Shown here piece after piece: positions 18,862-26,686 of a stretch of 64,000 bases of DNA (positions are counted from its first letter, which is position 1; every line of letters starts with the position of its first letter). A program made the position numbers and the translations under genes. This stretch comes from Haloarcula japonica DSM 6131 (GTDB lineage: Archaea > Halobacteriota > Halobacteria > Halobacteriales > Haloarculaceae). The notes below the pieces were generated by a model. The model did not search any database and was not told the origin of the DNA. It saw only the letters and a list, made by a program, of their open reading frames with translations. The stretch lies in contig NZ_AOLY01000040.1 of NCBI RefSeq assembly GCF_000336635.1, forward strand, positions 89,544-153,543, written 5' to 3'.

Positions 18862-19275
18862 GTCTTGGACTCCAGCGTGGCTTGGAAACTGCTTTTTGTC
18901 ACGGAAAGGCGTCTACGCGAGACACTGTCCGGATCGTTGAGTCGGCACGGGCTGTTGAGTCCTTGACGGCCCATAATCAGCGAGCGGCTCTCTACACTGC
19001 AGATCCGGCCCAGTGAAATTGTAGATATTTGAATGTATTTAGTTCTTCACAGTACCTCGTTATATCGACTTATCCGTATTAGCGTCTGAATATATGTTGT
19101 GTTACCATCATCACAAGATACGGGAGATAGATATAATGGTAAACTATATCTCATTTCTCGCTGTCTCCATGCTCCTTCGGACCAGTAACTGTCACCGTTC
19201 ACACCGGGATAGCTACTGTGTCGTGTGAACGAATATCGCACAAACAATAAGTATCTACCATGTAAGTCTCCACAT

Positions 19276-19398
19276 ATGCATCCGGGTTTGAACCCCATCG
19301 CCTGCCCTGCAGGTCAGCTGTCCCGGCAGTTAATGGATTGGGCACTGCCCTCTTCCGCAGCTACATTTTTTACATTTTCGACATTTAAACTGGCGTAG
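19276..19398 (+). CDS. Leaderless microprotein, copy A (40 aa)
   Basis: A 40-codon frame starting MHPGLNPIA and ending ATFFTFSTFKLA. It belongs to a set of three in this window (others at 25734-25829 and 26065-26178) that share M-x-P-G at the start and TFFT at the end, with conservative changes (Leu/Val, Asn/Asp, Ile/Met) between copies A and B. AATAAG lies about 27-31 bases upstream of the ATG, the place of a leaderless TATA box, and that region aligns with copy B. No obvious TATA box lies between this frame and the E1-alpha gene 144 bases on, so it may be the 5' leader of the 2-oxoacid dehydrogenase operon. Function unknown; the hydrophobic C-terminus could insert in a membrane or act as a stalling sequence. 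Confidence 0.5.
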   Translation: MHPGLNPIACPAGQLSRQLMDWALPSSAATFFTFSTFKLA

Positions 19399-19444
19399 AC
19401 TGCCAGCGCACAGGTGGGTCCTGTGCCCAGGTGGAAAACGCCAG
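19390..19444 (+). other. Foldable element after microprotein, copy A
   Basis: CTGGCGT (19390-19396) pairs perfectly with ACGCCAG (19438-19444). Inside, GCACAGG (19408-19414) pairs with CCTGTGC (19420-19426), closing a five-base loop. The same arrangement with different bases follows the other two microproteins (25676-25730 and 26180-26235). The conserved unpaired parts are AGAC before and GGTGGAAA (GGCGGAAA in copy C) after the inner hairpin. It could be an RNA switch or attenuator, or a protein site. Confidence 0.5.
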
Positions 19445-19541
19445 CCTTGAACCGCTCGGAGAGCCGTACTCAGCGGCTGTTCGGGTTATCAGGGCCTGTT
19501 TCGGGAGCGTCTGTCGAATACAACAAACATCATCGAAAACA

Positions 19542-20690
19542 ATGAACATGAAAAACGAAGCAGGAAGCAAGGACATGCCAGCGGCCGTCAGAACAGATTC
19601 GGATCTAGTCCAGATACTGGATGCTGAAGGCAACGTACTGCCACAGGCGTCTGTCCCGGATATTTCAGATAGGCAGTTACTTGAGCTGTATGAGACAATC
19701 ACGCTCGCTCGTCACTTCGACCAGCGAGCGATCAGCTTCCAGCGACAGGGGCGGCTAGCGACGTACGCACCAATGACCGGACAAGAGGGGTCACAGGTCG
19801 CTACAAGCCTGGCACTTGCCGAGCAAGACTGGTTGTTCCCGACCTATAGGGAGCACGCGGCGAAGTACGCTCACGGGATGGACCTTGCATCCCTTTTCGA
19901 GCCACTGCGGGGCTATCGAGACGGATACGCAATCCCCGAAGACGTCAACGTGATGCCGGAGTATATTCCGATTGCCACCCAGGTACCACAGGCCATGGGA
20001 ATGGCGTGGGGACATAAGCTACAGGGAAAGACCGATACGGCCGTCCTGTGTCATCTCGGTGATGGTGCGACCTCCGAAGGAGATTTCCACGAAGGACTGA
20101 ACTTCGCCGGGGTGTTCGATGTCCCTGCTGTATTCGTCTGTAACAACAACCAGTGGGCGATTTCGGTCCCCCGAGAGCGACAGACTGCGAGCGAAACCAT
20201 CGCTGAAAAGGCACAGGCATATGGCATTGACGGCGTTCGAGTCGACGGGCTGGACCCGCTCGCGGTCTACAAAGTCGCCAGCGAGGCACTGGAGAAAGCC
20301 CGGAATCCGGGTCCCGGGGAGCTACGCCCAACCCTTATTGAGTCCGTCCAGTATCGCTTCGGTGCGCACACGACCGCGGATGACCCGTCTGTTTACAGAG
20401 ACGAATCGGAGGAGGAGGTCTGGCGGGACCGCGACCCTGTGGACCGCATTGAAACGTATCTGTACAACGAGGGCATCCTCGACTCCGACCTCGAGAGTGA
20501 GATCCAAGACAGAATCGAACAGGAAGTCAGCGAGGCGATAGAAACGGCGGAGCAGACAGAGACAAGTCCGGACAATATTGTCAAGCACGTGTACGAGGAC
20601 GTTCCAGCGCGACTCGAAGAACAGCGGGACGAACTGAACCGACTGCGTGAGAAGTATGACGACGGCGCGTTCTCGGAGGTACTGGAATGA
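19542..20690 (+). CDS. 2-oxoacid dehydrogenase E1 component, alpha subunit
   Basis: A 382-residue ThDP-dependent subunit. LGDGATSEGDFHEGLNFAG plus FVCNNNQ is the ThDP/Mg motif, and YREHAAKYAHG and the phosphorylation-loop-like YRFGAHTTADDPS are also family features. With E1-beta it decarboxylates a 2-oxoacid and passes the acyl group to E2. Haloarchaea oxidise pyruvate mainly by ferredoxin enzymes, so such complexes usually serve other 2-oxoacids; branched-chain acids are a reasonable guess given the Liv-type importer and aminotransferase. The ATG at 19542 is used; the frame extends 37 codons upstream without conservation. It overlaps E1-beta by 4 bases. Confidence 0.9.
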   Translation: MNMKNEAGSKDMPAAVRTDSDLVQILDAEGNVLPQASVPDISDRQLLELYETITLARHFDQRAISFQRQGRLATYAPMTGQEGSQVATSLALAEQDWLFPTYREHAAKYAHGMDLASLFEPLRGYRDGYAIPEDVNVMPEYIPIATQVPQAMGMAWGHKLQGKTDTAVLCHLGDGATSEGDFHEGLNFAGVFDVPAVFVCNNNQWAISVPRERQTASETIAEKAQAYGIDGVRVDGLDPLAVYKVASEALEKARNPGPGELRPTLIESVQYRFGAHTTADDPSVYRDESEEEVWRDRDPVDRIETYLYNEGILDSDLESEIQDRIEQEVSEAIETAEQTETSPDNIVKHVYEDVPARLEEQRDELNRLREKYDDGAFSEVLE

Positions 20691-21703
20691 GTTCGACAGC
20701 CAGTACGCAGGCGGAGCAAAACGCACAGAGCCTCACCCTCGTGGAGGCGATACAGGACGGGTTGTACACAGAGATGGCACAGGACGACAACGTCGTCGTT
20801 CTGGGCGAAGACGTCGGGAAGAACGGCGGTGTTTTCAGAGCCACCGACCAGCTATACGAGGAGTTCGGCGAAGACCGCGTCATCGACACGCCACTGGCAG
20901 AAGCCGGTATCGTCGGCGCATCCATCGGTCTCGCCCAGACCGGTATGAAGCCTGTTCCCGAGATGCAGTTCATGGGCTTCATGTATCCCGCCTTCGATCA
21001 GATTGTCAGTCACGCCGCCCGCCTCCGGAGCCGTAGCCAGGGACAGTATTCGGTGCCGATGGTAATACGGGCTCCATACGGCGGTGGTATCCGGGCCCCG
21101 GAACACCACTCCGAGTCAAAGGAAGCGTTCTTCGTGCACGAGCCCGGCCTCAAGGTCGTCTCGCCGAGCACGCCCTACGATGCGAAGGGGCTCCTGGCGG
21201 CGTCCATCCACGACCCGGATCCAGTCATCTTCCTGGAACCGAAGTTGATCTATCGCGCCTTCCGTGAAGATGTCCCGACGAAACCGTATGAGGTGTCGCT
21301 GAGTGAGGCTGCTGTCCGGCGTGACGGAAGCGATATTTCAGTCTACACGTGGGGCGCAATGACCCGCCCCGCCCTGATCGCCGCGGAGAATCTCAGCCAG
21401 TCACACGGCATCGATGTCGAAGTCATCGACTTGCGGACCCTGTCACCCCTCGATACAGAGACGATTACTGACTCGTTCAAAAAGACCGGCAGAGCCGCGA
21501 TTGTACACGAAGCACCGAAAACTGGCGGACTAGGGGCGGAAATCGCAACGACGATTCAGGAAGAAGCGCTCGTTCATCAGGAAGCGCCAATCAAACGAAT
21601 CGCCGGCTTCGATGCCCCCATGCCACTCCATTCGCTGGAGGATTACTACTTACCACAGGCGGTCCGCATCCAAGACGGTATCCGCGAAATAGTTGACTTC
21701 TAA
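20687..21703 (+). CDS. 2-oxoacid dehydrogenase E1 component, beta subunit
   Basis: A 338-residue transketolase-like beta subunit. VVVLGEDVGKNGGVFRATDQL, VIDTPLAEAGIVGASIGLA and the C-terminal GFDAPMPLHSLEDYYLP are characteristic. It completes the alpha2-beta2 E1 and supplies the Glu that activates ThDP. The start overlaps the E1-alpha stop (ATGA) and the E2 start follows 1 base after its stop, so the four subunits are made from one tightly coupled operon. Confidence 0.92.
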   Translation: MSSTASTQAEQNAQSLTLVEAIQDGLYTEMAQDDNVVVLGEDVGKNGGVFRATDQLYEEFGEDRVIDTPLAEAGIVGASIGLAQTGMKPVPEMQFMGFMYPAFDQIVSHAARLRSRSQGQYSVPMVIRAPYGGGIRAPEHHSESKEAFFVHEPGLKVVSPSTPYDAKGLLAASIHDPDPVIFLEPKLIYRAFREDVPTKPYEVSLSEAAVRRDGSDISVYTWGAMTRPALIAAENLSQSHGIDVEVIDLRTLSPLDTETITDSFKKTGRAAIVHEAPKTGGLGAEIATTIQEEALVHQEAPIKRIAGFDAPMPLHSLEDYYLPQAVRIQDGIREIVDF

Positions 21704-21704
21704 C

Positions 21705-23234
21705 ATGGTCCGTGAATTCGAACTTCCCGATGTCGGTGAAGGCGTCGCCGAGGGCGAACTGCTTCGCTGGCGGGTTGCGCCGGGCGACTCAGTTTCGGAA
21801 GACCAACCAGTAGCGGAAGTCGAGACCGACAAAGCCGTCGTTGACGTCCCATCCCCCGTCGACGGTGTTGTCGAAGAACTCCGTGCCGCGGAAGGTGAGA
21901 TCGTCCCAGTCGGTGATGTGATTATCGTCTTCCGGATCGACGGGGAAGACGAACCGGACGGAACTGAAACACCGCCTGCAGACGATGCCACTGCGGACAG
22001 TGGGCAACAAACCGACGACGAAGCAACAACACAGCAAGCCGAAGATACGCAGTCAGAACCAGCGGTGACACAGCGTGTCCAGGTCGCTGCTCCGCCGTCT
22101 GTACGGCGTCTAGCCCGCGAACTGGGCGTCGATATCTCCAGCATTGCGGACTCGTCTCTTGGACGTATAACGGAGTCGGATGTCCGCGCGCACGCGGATG
22201 CAAACCCTCCAACTCAGGACCATTCAAATCAGCAGACCACTGCTGCAGAGCGACAAAAACAGCAGGCAACTTCGATGCAGTCTGTCAGCTCAGTTCAGGC
22301 GAGAGAAACGGCAGACCGGGAGACGACGGTGGCCGTCCCGAAAACCAGACACGTCGCAGCGGAGGAGGGGATCGATCTCGATACTGTTCCCACTGATGAG
22401 CGTAAGGACGGAGAACCGTTTGTCACGCTCGAAACGGTCCAAGAGTACGCACAGGCCCAACAGCAGGCACAGAAAAAGGATCAGGAAGCGGTAGCCGAAA
22501 GGGCAGCGGCTGATGAGCCGGCGCGCCCGGAGTCTCGGACGCCGTACAACGGGATCAGGCAGACGATTGGATCGGCGATGACAGCGTCGAAATATACGGC
22601 CCCACACGTCACTCATCAGGACGAGGTCGATGTTACTGCGCTGGTCGACGCTCGTTCGACGCTCAGACAGGAGGCCGAGGAGCACGATATACGACTGACG
22701 TACATGCCGTTCGTGATGAAAGCGTGTGCCGCGGCCCTGCAGGAGAACCCACATGTGAACGTCTCCCTTGACGAAGCAAACGAAGAAATCGTCGAAAAGC
22801 AGTATTACAATATCGGTGTCGCAACGGCGACTGATGCCGGGCTGCTGGTTCCCGTTGTCGAGGATGTCGATACGAAAGGCCTGCTCGAAGTCGCATCGGA
22901 AACTAACGAAAAAACCCAGAGAGCAAGGGAACGGCGTCTTTCGCCGGAGGAAATGCGTGGCGGGACGTTCACTATCTCGAACATCGGCGGGATCGGCGGG
23001 GAGTACGGAACACCGATCATCAATCAGCCGGAAAGCGCCATCCTGGCACTGGGCGAGATCAAAAAGAAGCCACGAGTCGTCGAAGCCGATGGTGAAGAAA
23101 CGATAGAACCACGTCACGTGATGACACTATCGCTCTCGTTCGACCACCGAGTGCTCGACGGCGCAGACGCCGCACGGTTCACGAACTCCGTACAGAAGTA
23201 CCTGCGAAATCCAAACCTGCTACTACTAGAATAA
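21705..23234 (+). CDS. 2-oxoacid dehydrogenase E2 (dihydrolipoyl acyltransferase)
   Basis: A 509-residue acyltransferase. A lipoyl domain (1-80) carries the lipoyl Lys43 in VETDKAVVDVPS. An acidic, Gln-rich linker precedes a peripheral-subunit-binding domain (129-166, PPSVRRLARELGVDIS). A second PSBD-like segment appears at about 208-248 (VPKTRHVAAEEGIDLDTVP). The catalytic domain (about 278-509) ends with the active-site His in SFDHRVLDGADA. It accepts the acyl group from E1, transfers it to CoA and forms the complex core. The repeated PSBD could raise E3 or E1 binding. The E3 ATG shares a base with its stop. Confidence 0.9.
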   Translation: MVREFELPDVGEGVAEGELLRWRVAPGDSVSEDQPVAEVETDKAVVDVPSPVDGVVEELRAAEGEIVPVGDVIIVFRIDGEDEPDGTETPPADDATADSGQQTDDEATTQQAEDTQSEPAVTQRVQVAAPPSVRRLARELGVDISSIADSSLGRITESDVRAHADANPPTQDHSNQQTTAAERQKQQATSMQSVSSVQARETADRETTVAVPKTRHVAAEEGIDLDTVPTDERKDGEPFVTLETVQEYAQAQQQAQKKDQEAVAERAAADEPARPESRTPYNGIRQTIGSAMTASKYTAPHVTHQDEVDVTALVDARSTLRQEAEEHDIRLTYMPFVMKACAAALQENPHVNVSLDEANEEIVEKQYYNIGVATATDAGLLVPVVEDVDTKGLLEVASETNEKTQRARERRLSPEEMRGGTFTISNIGGIGGEYGTPIINQPESAILALGEIKKKPRVVEADGEETIEPRHVMTLSLSFDHRVLDGADAARFTNSVQKYLRNPNLLLLE

Positions 23235-24667
23235 TGGTCGTCGGAGATGTCACTACCTCGACTGATGTACTGGTTATTGGTGCGGGCCCTGGCGGATACG
23301 TTGCCGCAATCCGTGCTGCACAGCTTGACCTCGATGTCACTCTCGTTGAAAAAGGAGCGTACGGGGGTGCCTGTCTCAACCGTGGCTGTATCCCATCTAA
23401 AGCGCTGCTTAACGGTTCAGAACTGGCATCGGGGGCAGGCCAGGCGGAGGAACTGGGGGTTTACGCAGACCCAACAGTTGCGCTCGACGAGATGATTAGC
23501 TGGAAAGACGGACTCGTCGACCAACTAACGAGCGGTATCGAGCAATTATGTACGGCAGCCGGCGTGAATCTGATGAAAGGGACTGCCGAATTTGCCGATG
23601 AAAACAAGATCAGAATCGTCCATCAGGGAGAAGGGCAAGGCTCTGAATCGCTGAAATTCGACCACTGCATCATCGCAACGGGGTCCCGGCCAATCGAGGT
23701 TCCGGGGTTCGACTTCGATGACGACCGCATCGTTTCCTCCGATGGCGCGCTGAACTTCGAAACGGTACCCGACGAACTCGTAATCGCTGGTGCCGGATAC
23801 ATTGGTATGGAGCTGGCGACAGTCTACAGCCGACTCGGGAGCGACGTCTCGGTAATCGAGCTGCTAGAGCAGGCGCTGCCCGGCTATCAGGAAGACGTCG
23901 CCTCGATAGTTCGGAAGCGAGCAGAGGATCTCGGCGTTGACTTCTACTTCGGGTACAGGGCGGATAGCTGGGCAGAGTCGGACGGTGGGGCCGTCCTGAC
24001 TGCTGTCCCCGCCGACGAGGCGGCGCATGATAGCGATATAGAACTCACTGCTGACAAAATACTCGTTGCGGTGGGCAGACGCCCGGTGACTGATACGCTC
24101 GGTATCGGTGCTGCCGGCGTCGAAACCGATGCGCAGGGGTTCATTCCAACGGATAGCAGATGTCGGACGAACAAGGAGCACATTTTCGCAGTTGGTGACG
24201 TTGCGGGTGAGCCGATGCTGGCACACAAGGGATCGAAAGAGGGAGAAGTTGCAGCGGAAGTAATCGCCGGCAAGCCCGCTGCAGTCGATTATCGGGCACT
24301 CCCGGCTGCAGTGTTCACCGATCCGGAGATCGGAACTGTCGGGCTGACGGAGGACGAAGCTGCGAACGAGGGTCTTACTCCAGTTACAGGTGAGTTCCAG
24401 TTCCAAGCGTCTGGACGGGCATTAACAGCAAATCGGACAGAAGGCTTTGTCCGAATTGTCGCCGCAAAAGAAACCGAACGTGTGATCGGTGCACAGATCG
24501 TCGGTCCGGATGCATCCGAGTTGATTGCAGAAATCGCAGCCATGATCGAAATGGGTGCAAAGCTTCAGGACATCAGTTCTACCATCCATGTGCATCCAAC
24601 GTTAAGTGAAGCGGTAATGGAAGCCGCACAGAATGCAAGAGGGAAGGCAATACACAGACAAAACTAA
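23234..24667 (+). CDS. lpdA: Dihydrolipoamide dehydrogenase (E3)
   Basis: A 477-residue flavoprotein disulfide reductase that reoxidises the E2 lipoyl group with NAD. FAD motif VIGAGPGGYVAA, redox pair Cys47/Cys52 in GGACLNRGCIPSK, NAD motif IAGAGYIGMELA, and the C-terminal His-Glu dyad in HVHPTLSEAV are all intact. Last gene of the complex operon. It probably serves the E2 encoded immediately upstream; a replicon-specific E3 avoids dependence on a chromosomal copy. Confidence 0.93.
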   Translation: MVVGDVTTSTDVLVIGAGPGGYVAAIRAAQLDLDVTLVEKGAYGGACLNRGCIPSKALLNGSELASGAGQAEELGVYADPTVALDEMISWKDGLVDQLTSGIEQLCTAAGVNLMKGTAEFADENKIRIVHQGEGQGSESLKFDHCIIATGSRPIEVPGFDFDDDRIVSSDGALNFETVPDELVIAGAGYIGMELATVYSRLGSDVSVIELLEQALPGYQEDVASIVRKRAEDLGVDFYFGYRADSWAESDGGAVLTAVPADEAAHDSDIELTADKILVAVGRRPVTDTLGIGAAGVETDAQGFIPTDSRCRTNKEHIFAVGDVAGEPMLAHKGSKEGEVAAEVIAGKPAAVDYRALPAAVFTDPEIGTVGLTEDEAANEGLTPVTGEFQFQASGRALTANRTEGFVRIVAAKETERVIGAQIVGPDASELIAEIAAMIEMGAKLQDISSTIHVHPTLSEAVMEAAQNARGKAIHRQN

Positions 24668-24866
24668 CCGGGCTATATTGACCTCTCAGAAACCAGATCT
24701 ACGACCAAACCTGTTGGATCTATACTCACATATGCCCTATCCGATACTGTCTACTAAAATGAAACAACAACTCGGAAACAGAACGCTCGCTGAGTGACCC
24801 CTACGTTCGTTTGTGAGTAGAGATCAAAGTTAGTCTCTAGCGTCGGACACCAGATATATCCCGGAT

Positions 24867-25004
24867 TCAGTCGTTTGCGACCGTTTGGCTTGCGCCACCG
24901 TCACTGGCGCTCAGCTTGGTCTCTTCTTCTTCTTCTTCGGGTCTCGGTACATCTGTTGGAAGGTTTTCGTACAGAATTCCCTTGCTTGCGTTGTAGCATG
25001 TCAT
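24867..25004 (-). CDS. Small acidic protein (45 aa), leaderless
   Basis: A 45-codon frame, MTCYNASKGILYENLPTD at the start, then a run of six Glu and an acidic/polar tail. TTTTATTT lies about 24-31 bases upstream of its ATG, a well-placed leaderless TATA box. The acidic composition fits a real haloarchaeal protein. I do not recognise the family with certainty. It stands alone between the E3 gene and the zinc-finger gene, and nothing links it to either. Confidence 0.55.
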   Translation of the reverse strand: MTCYNASKGILYENLPTDVPRPEEEEEETKLSASDGGASQTVAND

Positions 25005-25314
25005 GAGTTGTCATGACTGATGGAAACAAATAAAACCGTCCCTTATTCTGTACCGTCGAATATTAACATTCCGGGAATATTTATATATCGATCAATTTTC
25101 CAGAACGAGGTAATAGAGTATCTGTTCGGATTTAATGTAGCTGAGGATACACTCGACATATTTTTTGCGCTGAAAGTACAGCTACTGTGTCATATACTGG
25201 TTCCTTCTCTCATTTGTCTTTTCTAAAGTGTCGGAGACAATCGGAACATCTTGGATTATATACTATATCGCTGGATATCTGAGATTTGGTCTGGTCCCAA
25301 TCCAAACAGGTAGG

Positions 25315-25590
25315 TTAGATGTCGGGGTACTGTGATGTCATACATTTCTCTTCACAGAAGAAATGCTCTGTTATCTCCCCGTTAGGATCACGTATCGTAA
25401 CCCCGCTGAACCGAATCTGTTCGTTGATCACTTGTCCACAGTAATCACAGCGGTAGCTCGGTGACCCGCCGACCAAGATTCGAGTCGACTTGTTTTGGAT
25501 ATTCAGTTCGGCAGCGGCCGTGTTGCTGCTGGCTTCCATAGCGCAACGAACAGTTGCTAGTGACTGGTCCAGCTCAGTTTGTCCATTCAT
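25315..25590 (-). CDS. Small zinc-finger protein, copy 1 (91 aa)
   Basis: A 91-residue protein whose second half has two cysteine pairs: CDYCGQVINEQIR and FFCEEKCMTSQYPD, likely one zinc site. The pattern matches the 92-residue protein at 26337-26615 across about 45 residues, including the intervening RDPNGE/RDSAGT turn, so the two are paralogues. The N-terminal half is polar and not conserved. No clear TATA box lies between its ATG and the foldable element at 25676-25730, so it may be read from the microprotein C promoter. Role unknown; small CxxCG zinc fingers are often regulators or adaptors in haloarchaea. Confidence 0.75.
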   Translation of the reverse strand: MNGQTELDQSLATVRCAMEASSNTAAAELNIQNKSTRILVGGSPSYRCDYCGQVINEQIRFSGVTIRDPNGEITEHFFCEEKCMTSQYPDI

Positions 25591-25675
25591 CGTTTGTATC
25601 GATTCGTTGTTGACATGGGTCGGACTCGTTCCGTCTATTGTTACACAGTGCTCCGGAGCCGCTACTATCGTTTCA

Positions 25676-25730
25676 CCGACGTTTTCCGCCTATGCCGGGT
25701 TACTGCCCGGACCGTGGTGGTCTACGTGGG
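25676..25730 (-). other. Foldable element after microprotein, copy C
   Basis: On the minus strand, CCCACGT pairs with ACGTCGG (one mismatch) around an inner CCGGG/CCCGG hairpin. The AGACCACCAC and GCGGAAAACG boundaries match copy B almost base for base. It lies between microprotein C and the zinc-finger gene at 25590. Confidence 0.5.
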
Positions 25731-25733
25731 TTA

Positions 25734-25829
25734 TTATGGAAAAAGTGTAAAAAACGTATAACCGGACGCTACTGTCGCTAATTGGCTCGCTTTCCGGGGC
25801 GTCTCTACCGTTTCGGTACCCGGTTCCAT
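25734..25829 (-). CDS. Leaderless microprotein, copy C (31 aa)
   Basis: A 31-codon frame starting MEPGTETVE and ending SGYTFFTLFP. It is the most diverged of the three related microproteins; the start (M-x-P-G) and the end (SG-aromatic-TFFT) are kept. ATTAAATA sits 23-30 bases upstream of the ATG, a leaderless TATA box, which supports this start over longer in-frame extensions. The foldable element and the zinc-finger gene follow on the same strand. Confidence 0.5.
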   Translation of the reverse strand: MEPGTETVETPRKASQLATVASGYTFFTLFP

Positions 25830-26064
25830 ACCTCCCAGTAAGGAACTTTCGTATTTAATCATTTGGTTAGTTCCTATCGCTTCGCCACTGAGATGGGCTC
25901 GATCACAAACTCGAAGCAAGCTAGATGTTTTAGAGTGATGGCCGCTGCAGGCCCCGGCTACGTTGTACAGCCTTGCTGTACTCACCGGTCTCGTCCGACT
26001 ATATTCGTCGAGTGTGAACACCACTCACGGAACTATTAAGTGTACATCCATTAAAGATACACAT

Positions 26065-26178
26065 ATGAACCCGGGCGTTGACTGTATGGCTTGGCAGGCA
26101 AGCCCGCTGTCCCGGCACTTGACAGGTGCAGATCCCTTCACATCCGGTTTTACGTTTTTTACATTTTTCAAATTTTAA
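26065..26178 (+). CDS. Leaderless microprotein, copy B (37 aa)
   Basis: A 37-codon frame starting MNPGVDCMAW and ending SGFTFFTFFKF. Its promoter (TATTAAG, about 25-31 bases before the ATG), frame and downstream hairpin align with copy A over roughly 220 bases. The changes from copy A to copy B are mostly conservative at the start and in the LSR(Q/H)L core, suggesting selection on the peptide. It precedes the second zinc-finger gene at 26337. Confidence 0.5.
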   Translation: MNPGVDCMAWQASPLSRHLTGADPFTSGFTFFTFFKF

Positions 26179-26179
26179 A

Positions 26180-26235
26180 CTGACGTAGACCACCACAGTG
26201 CGGGCAAACGCCGGCACACAGGTGGAAAACGTCGG
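26180..26235 (+). other. Foldable element after microprotein, copy B
   Basis: CTGACGT (26180-26186) pairs with ACGTCGG (26229-26235) with one G-T wobble. CCACC and GGTGG form a second helix, and TGCGGGC/GCCGGCA an inner hairpin with one mismatch. Relative to copy A the outer helix has changed on both sides while still pairing, which is covariation evidence for structure. Confidence 0.5.
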
Positions 26236-26336
26236 TCCTGGCTGGTTCCCAAACACCAGCTGACGGTTTTCGGGTCGCGATGACCCATCTCACGTAGCGC
26301 TGCGACACTAACTATAAATCCATAATCAGCGACATC

Positions 26337-26615
26337 ATGAACGCCCAAAACACGCAGGAGTACCGGAGCCAACAATCAGCGGACATCGCAAACGCAGACC
26401 GAGCGCGGAGTGCAACCCCCGAAAGCGTTGAGAGCCAATCTATCAGGATCGTAATTAGCTCGATTGAAACGCGACATTGCGACCACTGCGGGGCATCAAT
26501 TGACGAAAACGTCCGGTATCGTAATGTCACGACCAGAGATAGTGCTGGCACCGTTTCGGAATACGCGTTCTGCGGTGTCGACTGCAAGACCGCTCGGTTC
26601 CCGAGGCTTGGCTGA
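26337..26615 (+). CDS. Small zinc-finger protein, copy 2 (92 aa)
   Basis: A 92-residue paralogue of the 25315-25590 protein, with CDHCGASIDENVR and AFCGVDCKTARFP providing four cysteines. The N-terminus is Gln/Ala-rich and polar. The two genes are divergent, each preceded by a microprotein and foldable element. TATAAAT lies 18-24 bases before the ATG, slightly close for a leaderless start, so either a weak own promoter or read-through from the microprotein promoter is possible. Function unknown. Confidence 0.75.
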   Translation: MNAQNTQEYRSQQSADIANADRARSATPESVESQSIRIVISSIETRHCDHCGASIDENVRYRNVTTRDSAGTVSEYAFCGVDCKTARFPRLG

Positions 26616-26686
26616 CCGCTGGCTGGGTTGGCGCATTGTCGGTCTACAGGACTACTGCCTTCGTTTTGATAACACGGTCAGCGCCC

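Noticed and set aside
19431-19541. Upstream extension of E1-alpha to 19431
   Set aside because: The added residues run through the foldable element and are not conserved; the ATG at 19542 fits the family start.
25020-25226. 68-codon frame between the E3 gene and the zinc-finger gene
   Set aside because: AT-rich, non-acidic, no start signal, and partly overlaps the promoter of the small protein on the other strand.
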